Positions 54,501-64,000 of a stretch of 64,000 nucleotides of DNA are shown here, piece after piece. The position numbers and the translations under genes are program-made. Every line of letters starts with the position of its first letter. The first letter of the stretch is position 1. Below the pieces are notes generated by a model that saw only the letters and a list, made by a program, of their open reading frames with translations, had not been told where the DNA came from and ran no database searches. This stretch comes from Labyrinthula sp. Ha (lineage: Eukaryota > Sar > Bigyra > Labyrinthulida > Labyrinthulaceae): assembly GCA_015227615.1 (NCBI GenBank), contig JAALGZ010000007.1, positions 1,984,001-2,048,000 of the forward strand. The letters are read 5' to 3'.

Positions 54501-56602
54501 GTATGGAAACTTTGTGTATAGTAGAAGTCACAGATTCTGACATATTCGAGAGAAATGTGTCATCACGAAAAGAATTTATATGGCTTGGTGCGGTTCTTGA
54601 CAGGGGTCTCGAATTGTTGGAACTTAAAGAAATTCTTAAACAAAATAATAGTTTACACAGAATTGGTGGCATAGGTGTTTGTGCGTCTGATGACGCAATA
54701 ATCTTTCGCTCAGAAGGGTTGTTGCTAAATTTTGTTAATCTTTCTTATACAGGAGGTGTCCCCTCTACAGATATTGTATTAAACACTGGCTTCAATAAAA
54801 GTAGCAGCTGGGAAGGCTCGGATGTAAAATTGCGAAGATACAAATTAAGTCTATTTGGGTTATGGAGCAACGAACTTCTTTTTGCTAGTCAGCCCCAGAT
54901 TGTGTTCAATAATAACCACTTTGTGCTATGGATGCTTGTAACTGATGCCTTCACTCAGTACCTTAATGGGTCTACCGAGCTTCATCTTGGAACAGTAGGG
55001 GTTGCTAGTGCGTCTTCTTTTCTAGGTTCATATACTTTTCGCAGTACTTTCTTACCTAAAGGTAACTATACGTTTGATCATACTCTGCGCCAATTTGGGA
55101 ATGACACCTTCTTTATTTTTAAGTACCACACAACAGTAGATTATATTCTCCCTGATAGAGTAATGCAACCTCATTGGCAGGAGGTTGTCAATGATACTGG
55201 CAATATAGATTTTGCACTCACTTACCATCGAAGTTACTATCACGAAGGGTACGATGACATAAATGACATTTGTTCTCAAAGAATGAGAAAAGAAGATACT
55301 TTCGTGGATGTAATTAACCGGAATATAACTCAAGAAAAGTTTTTGCAAGATTATCATGACTATTATACTCCTAATAAAACAAAGCCGGTGCCTATAGACA
55401 ACATTGTATACAATGGCCTTGGTAATCCCCCAGTCGAGACAAGGTTCAAGGATCCCAGAAAGACAGAAAATAATTTATTTCGACCTTCAAGTGTCGAGGC
55501 AGTCCAGGCTCAGGATTGGCTTCATAACTATCTGGAAGATAACATAAATGATAATCCTATACACTCAACCCCAGCAGATCAACGCATTGGTTTCCCTACG
55601 GTTGTGTATAAACGCAAAGCAACATACATAGCAGTAGCGCTGGTTAACAAGGATCTTCTTACACTTGGTCCACTTTTGAAAATTATTGAAGGTAGCGTAG
55701 CTGCTATGGATTCATCTAGAAATTTTCAAAGACAACCAACTCGGGAAAATACTTCTTTTTCTGCAGAAGTTAGATCCGTTAATTACCCTCACCAGACGAA
55801 CAGTATTTTAAACTATGATAGCATATATCTTAGTCATGATGCGTATATGAACCATCTCTTTGAGAGTTTGAAAGGCACAGAATATATAGAAGAACCTAAG
55901 CCTGAAGTCCAGCTTTCACCTGTAGAGTTTACATTGCTCGTAAAAGAACCAAACTTACGTAACTTATTCTCGCCACTAGCTAAGAGAATCAGCTCGGACG
56001 AAGATCTTTTTACAGTAATATTTGGAGATTTATCAATGCAATTGAAGGCAGCTCTAACCTTAAATCAAACAACAGACACACAAGAAAACACTTCAACCCA
56101 GTTAGTAGGCCATCTCTATAACAAATCCTATTTTCCTCGGGTATGCTCTTCAGAAGTTGAAGTACTGAACTACAGCACGAAACCAGAATACTTGATGAAG
56201 CGCAATAAGTTACATCTATGTAACGCTCCTTATACTGCACACGAACTTTCAACAGATCCTGGCCAAGTCTGGGCAGTAAGTCATCCCTTTAACTTTTCTA
56301 CCTCTAATGACTTCATTCACAAATATCACCAATATTACCTTACTTTTGGTGACCGATCAAACGATGTTGTAAATTATTTAGATCAAATAGAAGAACATAT
56401 AAATAAGACGAATACAGGTAGAGCCTTCTTTAGAGAATATGATCACAACTGCTTTAGAGGACCAAATAATATCCCAGAAGGCACAAGAGGTCACATTCCA
56501 GCAGATGAAAATTTTCAAGCTCCGCTCTCTCAATACTATACCAAGTCTCGTGTTGTAAATATATCTGAAACTACTGCACACCTCAAGTACTGGAATCCAT
56601 AA
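51512..56602 (+). CDS. Giant secreted mosaic protein, 1,696 residues
   Basis: An intronless 5.1-kb frame. I take the ATG at 51512 because it gives a signal peptide (MKIYSVLFFLCVFSKANSS); the frame is open 54 codons further upstream. Regions in order: an N-terminal beta-rich part; two modules at about 250-315 and 340-425 resembling the Ser-x-x-Leu ... W-x-x-x-F repeats of large stramenopile surface proteins; a glycine-rich stretch around 563-645 (GGSGGEIG, GGKGGG, GGDGQSG); a LamG/concanavalin-like sandwich at about 775-885 (HEFEFWIYPN, then LLLDNIFVGE); and a GH43-like propeller part at about 1020-1190 (HFVLWMLV, then ASASSFLGSYTF). The last 500 residues are His/Asn/Asp/Tyr-rich and unique. 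There are many N-x-S/T sequons. No membrane anchor is visible, so the protein is probably secreted or wall-bound. The stop is TAA. Confidence 0.75.
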   Translation: MKIYSVLFFLCVFSKANSSIFPNSPEEFQTCVATHRCPRAYTKFNETSNDLSFESAAFINGNRNSAGLYADFQNWKQGSKGWSTLLDHSHLYGAIKASNVNISSFDYPLLPELYVKVNETIVFNTSNFSAYVDTSCITYNGSLFVSSSGVEVAVFNFIAITLEGDVSLVGDRPISLLSRTSIRINTSLSAAPATLGGFNAGQDISFYNEWGPDAAAFRVVMLTLKIQGPSQKNRAIEVQQVKVLVTDGETARGSFSLCFKQHQTVPIYPDDSVSQVQRVLNEFEHVIGRVAVTKPPNELRISGLWLISFMTYIGNPPQFEVCENKMQGIEAGVNVTTLQEGYEIQGYFRLGINGSWTGKIEHNASSLELRNVLLLSFQQQLIEADVQRYGIDSEFCASGLCQYSRGPSGEYQWILTLKFSSEFLTSNNSVPRFMELAVQNHTGQLEFASFLCKSFFNENLVSLAILPGHHFEHSRSFYSLSSLIRSKLNVRVNNVLSRSFLLYKEATRVSRNISPLTYQNASHVRQNLIDRFTSNEIVYSFVTTSSAGVFPKQVVYHSCGSIDPFIGGSGGEIGVSDILREAVLYPKAIAKGGKGGGVISLIAEIDIIIDKASSLNVSGEHGFAGVLDGGDGQSGRLVLQAGGSVLLPQGMFVDLVSDDHQAINKRQAVLFVVSHTFSVVGVDIIEKFKDKICVSSVAGPNIFYQLVPGGTGFPPDGASCLRAVASPSQLLVNKVIKSEFFPFLGPIFEFKQRAKITTVKFFSKVEVLDELQSYHTAKTTLSFGLYNSEAEDLIVIGGEIVGEQLYIGHDFKPTQRDGFKKMPTVIDLSKWHEFEFWIYPNQSFFDFLLDGVLINGNVRFNSSSKFDGIGFFIYHNTQLLLDNIFVGEHEGIRFRCPFTPSTMKIPLSTHLVREVREVEQYFENFTEHREFFDDVANNPQEIESLIPNTYHPNHISEREYFAYLNETGILESSGLEQRYFDDETRRPKSSVAPNTSCMETLCIVEVTDSDIFERNVSSRKEFIWLGAVLDRGLELLELKEILKQNNSLHRIGGIGVCASDDAIIFRSEGLLLNFVNLSYTGGVPSTDIVLNTGFNKSSSWEGSDVKLRRYKLSLFGLWSNELLFASQPQIVFNNNHFVLWMLVTDAFTQYLNGSTELHLGTVGVASASSFLGSYTFRSTFLPKGNYTFDHTLRQFGNDTFFIFKYHTTVDYILPDRVMQPHWQEVVNDTGNIDFALTYHRSYYHEGYDDINDICSQRMRKEDTFVDVINRNITQEKFLQDYHDYYTPNKTKPVPIDNIVYNGLGNPPVETRFKDPRKTENNLFRPSSVEAVQAQDWLHNYLEDNINDNPIHSTPADQRIGFPTVVYKRKATYIAVALVNKDLLTLGPLLKIIEGSVAAMDSSRNFQRQPTRENTSFSAEVRSVNYPHQTNSILNYDSIYLSHDAYMNHLFESLKGTEYIEEPKPEVQLSPVEFTLLVKEPNLRNLFSPLAKRISSDEDLFTVIFGDLSMQLKAALTLNQTTDTQENTSTQLVGHLYNKSYFPRVCSSEVEVLNYSTKPEYLMKRNKLHLCNAPYTAHELSTDPGQVWAVSHPFNFSTSNDFIHKYHQYYLTFGDRSNDVVNYLDQIEEHINKTNTGRAFFREYDHNCFRGPNNIPEGTRGHIPADENFQAPLSQYYTKSRVVNISETTAHLKYWNP

Positions 56603-56728
56603 ATATCTGTATAATGCTGGTTGGTTTCACGTCCAGCAGGAATCTCTTTGATTGTGGGGTATTGTAGAGGTTTCTGTGGATGTATTTTATTTGGTGTGGT
56701 ATGTTTGACTTGTTATTGTTCTCTATAT

Positions 56729-57466
56729 TTATACTTGATCTTCTTGTATGTTTTTTCTATATGTGTTCATAAGCAAATTATACTCATCTTCTGATAGGAA
56801 TAAGTTATGTCTTTCGATTCTTCTGTAGTAACATTTCTGATTCGTAAACAACCCACATTGACGGAACTTACTTTTATTGGCAACCTCATGTAAGTTAAGG
56901 CAAACAAACTTTTCTGGCAATCCATTATCAATACCGTAGAAAAGAAAATCCGCAAAACCTAGTTTATAGAGAAGCCATCCGGATGGGGAGAAAACAAACT
57001 TCTCCCACGTCCATGGTTTTTCTTCTGTCCACAAAATAAATAATCTAGAGTCACTGATTAGAATATGTTGGCGAAGAAAATTTACTTGAGAATAAATATC
57101 TCCAGAAAAAGTTTGTGCCCAATATAGAACGATAACTACTACAGGGCAGAGTACAAGTGTAGAGAGAAGAAAAATAAACACCATCAGAAGGTAGTTTATA
57201 GGTCGCAAGATGCAGGGAACTCTTTTAGCTTTTGAGCCTGGCTCATATTTTTCCCATGAATTAGAAAAAAAACCATATCCAAATCCAGCGGTAAATCGTG
57301 TACTTTGTCTTTGTAGTTTATACTTCGTATTCTTGTTTGGCACGTTCGTTAGGAGTATAGAACTATGAGAAAAAGGGATGTTATTATCTAAACAATACTT
57401 CTCACAACGTTGAACTAGCAACTTTCTAGATTGTTCCTTAGCTGGGAATTTTTTTAACAAGTGCAT
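56729..57466 (-). CDS. Membrane protein of unknown function
   Basis: This single exon encodes 245 residues. A basic, soluble N-terminal part of about 90 residues precedes a strong hydrophobic segment at 92-116 (LLMVFIFLLSTLVLCPVVV). About 130 residues follow with many Trp, Phe and Cys (SRLFILWTEEKPWTWEKF, VCLNLHEVANKSKFRQCG). A weaker hydrophobic stretch around 157-175 may re-enter the membrane. There is no signal peptide, so it is a type II or hairpin membrane protein. No family is recognised. It converges on the giant-protein gene with 126 bp between the stops. The stop is TAA. Confidence 0.6.
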   Translation of the reverse strand: MHLLKKFPAKEQSRKLLVQRCEKYCLDNNIPFSHSSILLTNVPNKNTKYKLQRQSTRFTAGFGYGFFSNSWEKYEPGSKAKRVPCILRPINYLLMVFIFLLSTLVLCPVVVIVLYWAQTFSGDIYSQVNFLRQHILISDSRLFILWTEEKPWTWEKFVFSPSGWLLYKLGFADFLFYGIDNGLPEKFVCLNLHEVANKSKFRQCGLFTNQKCYYRRIERHNLFLSEDEYNLLMNTYRKNIQEDQV

Positions 57467-60400
57467 AATTTGAACTCTTGCCTAACACAGGGCGTCTAAT
57501 GCTATGAAGCGGGAACTGTTCTTTTTCAGGTAAGGGCTCCAACTTAAGTTTGTAATATATGCCACGTCATTGGATTCCTCAATATGGGATGAGCTGCGTT
57601 TATTGGTTACGTTCGTAATACAGTAGTTATTTCACTGGCTCTAATAACAGTTATCTATCGTAACAATTCGTTCAAGACTCCGCTTATTATGGAAACCAAA
57701 TCTTTTCTTATAACCTTCAGTTTGATTAGAAGTTTACCTCTGGATGCCCTTGTTCAATAATAGATTTCAATTTTGGTATTATTGCTGAAATCTAATCGTA
57801 GAAAACGTTGACACGCCTGATGTAGCTCTGAACCGCTCTTTGAATGGAAAGGATCTTAAATTTCTTTATCCTAGAGCCTTAATTTATCTATAAAACCAGC
57901 AAGAAAAAAACTAGTAAAAACTACCTTCTTACCAAATCAGAGCTAAGCTGTCCTAGGATAAGGACAATAGTATGCAAAAGCGCTTTAGTCTTTTTCGAGT
58001 TGTGGAGATATTTCACATATATATATATAAGTGCATTTTACACATAAATATATTCTTATGAGTTTAATTTTGAGTCTCTCTGACTAGGTTTTCCAATGGA
58101 GTAGATTTGAGCCGACCATTTAAATGATATGGAAGAAGTGAAAACTTTCTACCTCGCAAACCATTTCACACTCCACGTAACTAAGAATATAAACATGCAT
58201 AAATGTGTTTTCTCAGATGTACCACAAATATAGTCTTTTAGTTTTGTGAGAGATTAATAGATTTTATGATATCTGGTACGCTAGCCTATTGGATTATACT
58301 AATTGTTAGAACTCAATGTCCTTTTATCTGTTGAAAACAGTTTAATTGTCTTTAACAGAAAAAGGAACTATATTCCAAAGAAAACCAATACATTGTTGAA
58401 TACTTTCTCATTTTTCGGTAGACTGGCTACCTCCGAATCTCTTTCAAGTTCATACAATACTCCCAGGTTATAATCTCTACTTTTGCATTATTCTTAGAAG
58501 GCTGCTAGAAATTAATCTAGTCGGATACTTTGCAGTCTGTATCCTATGGAATTAATTTGAGTGGCCATAAGAACTATTAGAGTTGCTAGCATGAAGAAAA
58601 ATCTTATCTAAATATAGAATTATTATCACATTTTAGAGGGAGCAGTAGTGGATGGTGGAGTTCAATTTGTGTGTTAGGTAAGAATTACCGAATAGGCTTT
58701 GGTATATTTTTGCTTGCATTAGCCTCCTACTCTAGACAAATGGGAAACTTAAAGCTTCAACTGTAGACTATATTTAATATTACAAAAACTCCAAGAAACA
58801 AATGTTGGACACCATAGATTGAAGTAGTTCTTAGGGGATTCAAATGGATATTTAAATATCCTTTTGCGGAGAAGATGTAAATTTCCCATCGCAATCCATT
58901 AAATTAACTTGCTTTCATACTAAACAGCAAGAATAAAATGTTGTAGATCTTGATAAGAATTGTAAAAGGTTTCTATTTCTTGCTGTATAATGAAATATAT
59001 TTTTATTTTCTATTTTTGTATCATTAACTTTGATAATTTTATAGTAAAAGTGTATATTGTGGATAATTAGGTGCCTTATATGAATTTATAACTTCTGAAA
59101 CCAGCTCTACATACTATTTGCTCTGCATAATTTTTTGAGGTATTATTGTCACAACTTAATATGATAATTACAAACTATTCAAGCACAGTTTCAATGGGGT
59201 GCACAACTGAATATCATGGAACTCAAGGGGTTGTGTGGAATTCCGCGTGTCAATTTCTATCCATCTCGGCACTATTTTCTAACCAATATGCAGACGTGAT
59301 TGCTTTTCAGGTCATACATACTTAATAAAAATTCTTCAATTAATACTATCGATTTCACAAGAAACTGTCATATTTGAAACAACTGAGATAAACAATTGAA
59401 GATAATTAACCTCAATCCATTTTTCAAGGTTGCTTATCGGACATTATTATTTGTTTTCATGAGCTAAATCAAGCTCTGCATGACGACTCTCTAGGTGGTT
59501 ATTACTTTTTAAACGGGCGTATTCTGGCCAATATTTGATATTTAGTAGCTATAGGTTGATGGAACTAACTACCCAGATAGAATATTAGTAGTAACTGCGT
59601 TGACAGGAGTATCTCAAGTTTGAAATTCTGCTTAACCACCATTATAAATCATCTTGGCTTATGGTTTTTAGTTTGAAAGAATTAACCCTCCCCACTTTTC
59701 TTGTATGGTGATGCTAACTACGATTGCCACATCAGCAGTTCCTCTTGGGCAATGGAAAGTTCTTTTTCTCATACTTATGTCTTTGCAAATAGTAAGTTGG
59801 GGTTTATGATGTTATTTACTCGTGAAATGAGCATTCATTCAAATAACTGTAAAACGTGTAAGATTAGAGTTTCCAAGTATATCCTCAATAAGGTTTTCTA
59901 AATTGAGTTTAGTGTTTAAATGAAAGCAAAATTTATAATACAAGGAAATATTGTAAAACATTCTTAGTTTGTGTATTTCATGGATGAATCCCGACCATTA
60001 CTAGTAGGACCAAATACAAGGCAAATCCAGTTAAACTATATTATAAATATTCATATTTCATGTATTTTAGCTACGAGAATAGATATAATATGAAGAATAA
60101 AGTGTATTTGAAGAGATTAACCTAGAAAAAACCTGTGCTTTTAACTTGAATAAGAAAACAAAGCTCAGTATGATCCAAGTAAAATAGCTGGATCATATTC
60201 AGAAAGATATATTTTTTCTCAGCAGTTTGTAGTAACACTGAGAGAAAGTAAATACAAAAAGAACATAGCAGGCATTATGCAGTCTCATAAGAAATGACCC
60301 TGTGCAATATCGTGGATAAGACACAAAATACTAAATTCATTTCACGAAAAAGCTAAAGCAAGCCGGAGGCTATATGGTTGACCATTATAAGTAAAAATAA

Positions 60401-63400
60401 AAAGAATGAATATACATAGCATTAATAGATAATAGAAAAGAACTATTTTTAAGAAAAATCTAAAGTAACTCGAAAATTCAGAGCCACAAATGATATTATT
60501 TAGGGAAAAGATTGTAATTTAGATATGTATGGTAAGGTTATTTAGGTAGGAGGGTGTATACTGGAAACTCAAAATGTAAACTTGGATAGAAAATATGAAG
60601 ATGTGATCGCGCTAGTAGAAGGGTAATACTGATACAGAAAATCTAAGTTTTCAGGGAATATCCCTTATGCCTTAGCTCTATTAAGAGATTTGTTGCCGAA
60701 CTAAGTACATTAAATAAAGAAAAACACTCGTTTTGTGCTAGATAGGAAATATCTTTTAGAAATTCATACAGCAATGAGAAACAAGAAGTTGACACTAATA
60801 CCTTTCAAAATAATGTACCGAATTTTATTAGTTCTATGAACCACACTAAATTTACCGATGTCCTTGAGGCATGACAGCAACAACCTTATAAACAAATGGC
60901 GCAATTATCAAGAAAGACGTGAAAACATGGAAAAGGTTTCAGCACAGTAGCCCATCAAAATCTTCAGAAGTACGAACCTGAAATATATATTCAAGCATGA
61001 AGATAAGGCACATTAGCTACATTTCCTTAAAAAATACTCAGTGAATGTAAGGAAAGTAAGAACTAAATGGGAGGATGTGTTTGATATATGGCTCAAGAAC
61101 TCGATAAATACAGTTATAGGTTGTAGTTGCAAAGATAGGATCTTTAGTAGTTTGACGTATTCTTTATAATATGTACCAAAAAAGAGACAATAGGAACATA
61201 ACAACTGATTGACCAGGGGAAAGTCTAAGAGATATAATGCAATAGCAAAACTTTATTATTCTGCATTAAGCAGCTGTTATTTTTATTGCACTATCAGCTG
61301 CTCTGTCAAAAAACTTACATTTTTTTGTTTCCAATCTTCTAGGAGTTAAAGAACTTAAAGATAAGAAAATTTGTCGCAACTTTCCTTATGAAGCGTTGTA
61401 CCTATTAAATTTTTGTTATCTTTCTATGAGATAGGACAAAGTCATCAACTCTATACTAGATAGTCATTCCCGACTAATCCTTAAAAGTCACTGCACAAGA
61501 AAACATGTCGTGTCAAACTTAACTCCTTGTCTGCAAAGAGACGCGTATGGAAAGGAGTTATACTATCCCCTCAGCCTGAGGACTTCCGAGTCTATGAATT
61601 AAAGGAAATATTCCATCTAGAATCAGAGCCTGACATAATTCATTATATATATTCAGAAACTCGAGATCGTAAAGTTTTTAATGATTTCTTTAAAAAAACT
61701 TTATTATAACACCTTTGCTACCATTTAACTCCTAAGTATTGTGGGCTAGGCTCTTGCTACAGCGCTCTCGGCTTTGAATTGTAGCAGAGCGCTATGGTTT
61801 TAAATTACAGATGATTGGGCTAAAGACCAAAATCCTATAAAATACCTTATTTAACGTTAACTAGAATCAGATGCTCGTACTGAATTGAGTACATTTTCAG
61901 TTCATGAGAAAGTTGATTGAAAGCATGGCGTGAAGGGAGCACCATATCTCCAATTAGAACAATAGTTCAAAACTATTTGGACCTTTCAGGAGCAGCTGCG
62001 TCATCTGTGCTTCGAGAAAGTATGCAACGGTGAAATGTTACTAACCATACATATTGGCAATAGATTCTTTCCAAGAAGAGGTTATTCCAACTTCATGGAA
62101 TGAAAATCACATTGCTTAAGTCTTTCTGTTGCTGATGTAAATTTCTATAATCATTCTGAAGTTTAAGCTCTACAAAAGCCTTATATTTGATGTACTAATT
62201 TTTGTCTTAAGACAGGAGTAAAAAATACAAGCTAGTCCGCTCAGCATGACAACGAGGCGCTGGGTTTTATGAAACTTAGGAATAATCTTTTGATAATCGC
62301 TTTATTCTGATCATCAATAAGAAAACTAGAATTTTGATTCTAATCAAATGAATGTGTTCTTACTCAGATTATCAATTGCGTATCGTTACAAGACTCGGTA
62401 ACATGACTTGGGCTCAAATGGCCACAAAATTTTATTTAGATTATGCAGCGTATGAAAACTTATGTAGAAACACCATTTAGGCTGGGAAACTTTGGGATCA
62501 GGGTACAGTTTCGCCATGATGTCTATTCCTGATGCTTTTCATATGATGGAAATATGAAATAAGGATATTGTGGTTATTTAATCCCAGGCCATTTGGCCCA
62601 GTGTGTAATTATAACCAAGTGAAAATCAGAGTAAAATGTAAACCATTGGATATGAAGTAAAATCTCAATTCCCTTATTGATAATTAGAATCAAAGGAAAT
62701 GTGAGATAAGCGTTGGTACATTTTATCAAATCCGATGCCTAGTTTCAACACAATCAAACACATAAACTATGTACATACGCTATCATACAAATCAACTTCA
62801 CTGATTTTTGTTACTCTAGTAGATACAACGTAAGGTTTTCATTTTACAAAATCAGGGAAACCTAAAAAAATATAACAAAAGAGGTAAGAGGTTTATGGCG
62901 TAACTTTATACTGATGATTTTGCAAGAATTGATATAAGCGCCACTGACTTGTTTACATACGGAAAGCCAGGTGCGTTAAAATGTTAATTCTATCTGTATT
63001 TTCTGTTGTTAGATATCACTGTAGAAGAGTCTTTTGTTTTCATATTTGCAAACCTGCGAAACAACTTTGGTATCTTGGATTGAAAATCTATCGATTTCTC
63101 AAATTTATTGATCGCTAATGCACACTCCAAGAATAGAAACCGGGACATAATATCGAATTAGGGGATAACCCTCAAATAATATCAGTATCATATAAATATT
63201 GTCATACAAATATCAATATGCCTATTGTAGCCTTTCTATATCATACTAAAATGAAACTTAAATTTATCATCAGTTTCATGATATCATTATAATTATCAAA
63301 GCAATTATTAATATGAAAGACTGGTTTATCGAAAGACTATCGATAAGATGATAACAGCCAATTTTTCTTAGGCATATTTGACCAAAGTTTAAAGATAGGA

Positions 63401-63500
63401 AAAAAGGAGATAACTTTAACGCTCAAGAGCGCAAACAGCAAGTACGATTTAGAGACAAGAATAATAGCCGTTAAAGAAACAAAGAGTCGAGTCAATTGAC
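57467..63500. other. Intergenic desert of 6.0 kb
   Basis: I see no supported gene. An open stretch at 61527-61709 (plus) has protein-like composition but no ATG start or splice partner. An AT tract lies near 58017-58030. Short TATCAAT-rich runs occur around 63160-63310 with no clear unit. The last bases before 63501 are the likely promoter of the P450-like gene. Confidence 0.4.
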
Positions 63501-64000
63501 ATGGAAAAGATAAGATCTTTGGTAAAGGGAGCTTTGCCTCCTTCTTTTGTTAAAATTGTTCGGTATCTGTTCGCAGTTGTGGCGATTAGTAAAGTCTTTA
63601 AACTCTTGAGACTTTTTGTCCGTGGCTATCGTGCAAATCGACTTGCACAAAAACTCCCAACGGTGACTTATCCGACAGCACACATGGGAAAGTATTCTGT
63701 AAATCCTTATGGAACATTGTTGAGTGCTGTTGATCCTCCCTTTCCGTTGGATCATAAGACATTGAGAAAAATTTACTCTATTTAACGTTGCAAGTATTTT
63801 TCTCCTCGACTCGTTATTTTCTAGCTTTTCAATGAAAAACTAAAAGGAAAAAAACTTCTTTTCTCCTGGGTTGTAAATCCGCTCTATTCTCAGTTCATGT
63901 TCAAACCGCTGGGTGCTTTGATGATAAACGACATGGATCTCATAAGACAGCTCACAAGCTCAAAGAATTTGAGGAATGTGAAGAAAGGAATTACTTATAA
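63501..64000 (+). CDS. Probable cytochrome P450, N-terminal part, cut by window edge
   Basis: The gene starts at ATG 63501 and leaves the window on the right. A hydrophobic, basic N-terminus (PSFVKIVRYLFAVVAISKVF) would anchor the protein in the ER. The frame stays open if introns of 35 nt (63724-63758) and 31 nt (63794-63824) are removed; the second is typical, the first somewhat long and ending in AAG. The joined protein then reads GKKLLFSWVVNPLYSQFM, then GALMINDMDLIRQLTS and KNLRNVKKGITY. This resembles the N-terminal substrate-recognition half of CYP4-like P450s (beta-1 sheet, a 'D-x-x-L-I-R-Q-L' helix, then K-x-x-x-Y). The haem-binding Cys region is outside the window, so the call rests on the N-terminal pattern alone. 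Confidence 0.5.

Noticed and set aside
61527-61709. 60-codon plus-strand open frame of protein-like composition
   Set aside because: It has a non-ATG start, is isolated in a desert and carries no motif.
7842-63480. Similar 13-mers CCGTTAA(T/A)GAAAC about 20 bp upstream of the STIL-like and P450-like start codons
   Set aside because: I did not find it upstream of the other genes; two near-matches are not enough to call a promoter element.

Overview
The window is nuclear DNA from an AT-rich microbial eukaryote. Coding regions are broken by GT-AG spliceosomal introns, many neighbouring genes lie on opposite strands, and the window carries two copia-type LTR retroelements and a hAT DNA transposon. 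Reading frames rejoin cleanly at 15 introns of only 24-35 nt (28 nt is the commonest length), so the species has miniature introns. A STIL/Ana2-like centriole protein implies that it builds centrioles or flagella. A vacuolar-sorting-receptor-like protein, EGF-headed seven-helix proteins and a giant glycine-rich mosaic surface protein recall protists such as stramenopiles. I cannot place the lineage firmly. Long internal reading frames use TGG for Trp and end in TAA (8), TAG (5) or TGA (2), so the code looks standard with UGA the rare stop.

Layout: 1-1293, 5' end of a copia element on the minus strand (element A), running off the left edge. 1662-2681, EGF-headed 7TM protein. 5405-11147, compact gene island: STIL-like protein, a protein of unknown function, a 2-oxoglutarate/Fe(II) oxygenase-like protein and a SEC14-like lipid-transfer protein. 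13204-15460, complete hAT transposon with perfect terminal repeats and target duplication. 15714-17772, multipass membrane protein converging on a second EGF-7TM protein. 20906-22891, DDX10/Dbp4-type RNA helicase. 28799-30379, secreted repeat protein with nested 14/56/112-residue repeats. 36715-38491, PA-domain sorting-receptor-like protein. 40036-44236, copia element B with both LTRs. 48605-57466, second compact island: HAD pyrimidine-nucleotidase-like enzyme, small probable mitochondrial protein, DCAF4-like WD40 protein, giant 1,696-residue secreted protein and a membrane protein. 63501-64000, start of a probable cytochrome P450, cut by the right edge.

Genes sit in tight islands, with neighbours 6-225 bp apart, separated by deserts of 2-6 kb in which I recognise almost nothing. 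No bacterial-style operon logic applies. The common thread is secretory and surface biology (7TM proteins, repeat protein, sorting receptor, giant protein), with housekeeping genes (helicase, lipid transfer, nucleotidase, DCAF4-like, centriole assembly) between.

Most notable: the miniature introns; a shared 15-nt primer-binding site matching the anticodon arm of tRNA-Lys(CUU) next to two dissimilar LTRs; a hAT transposase frame interrupted only by three UGA codons; and the nested-repeat glycoprotein. Family calls rest on motif reading by eye, not on database searches.
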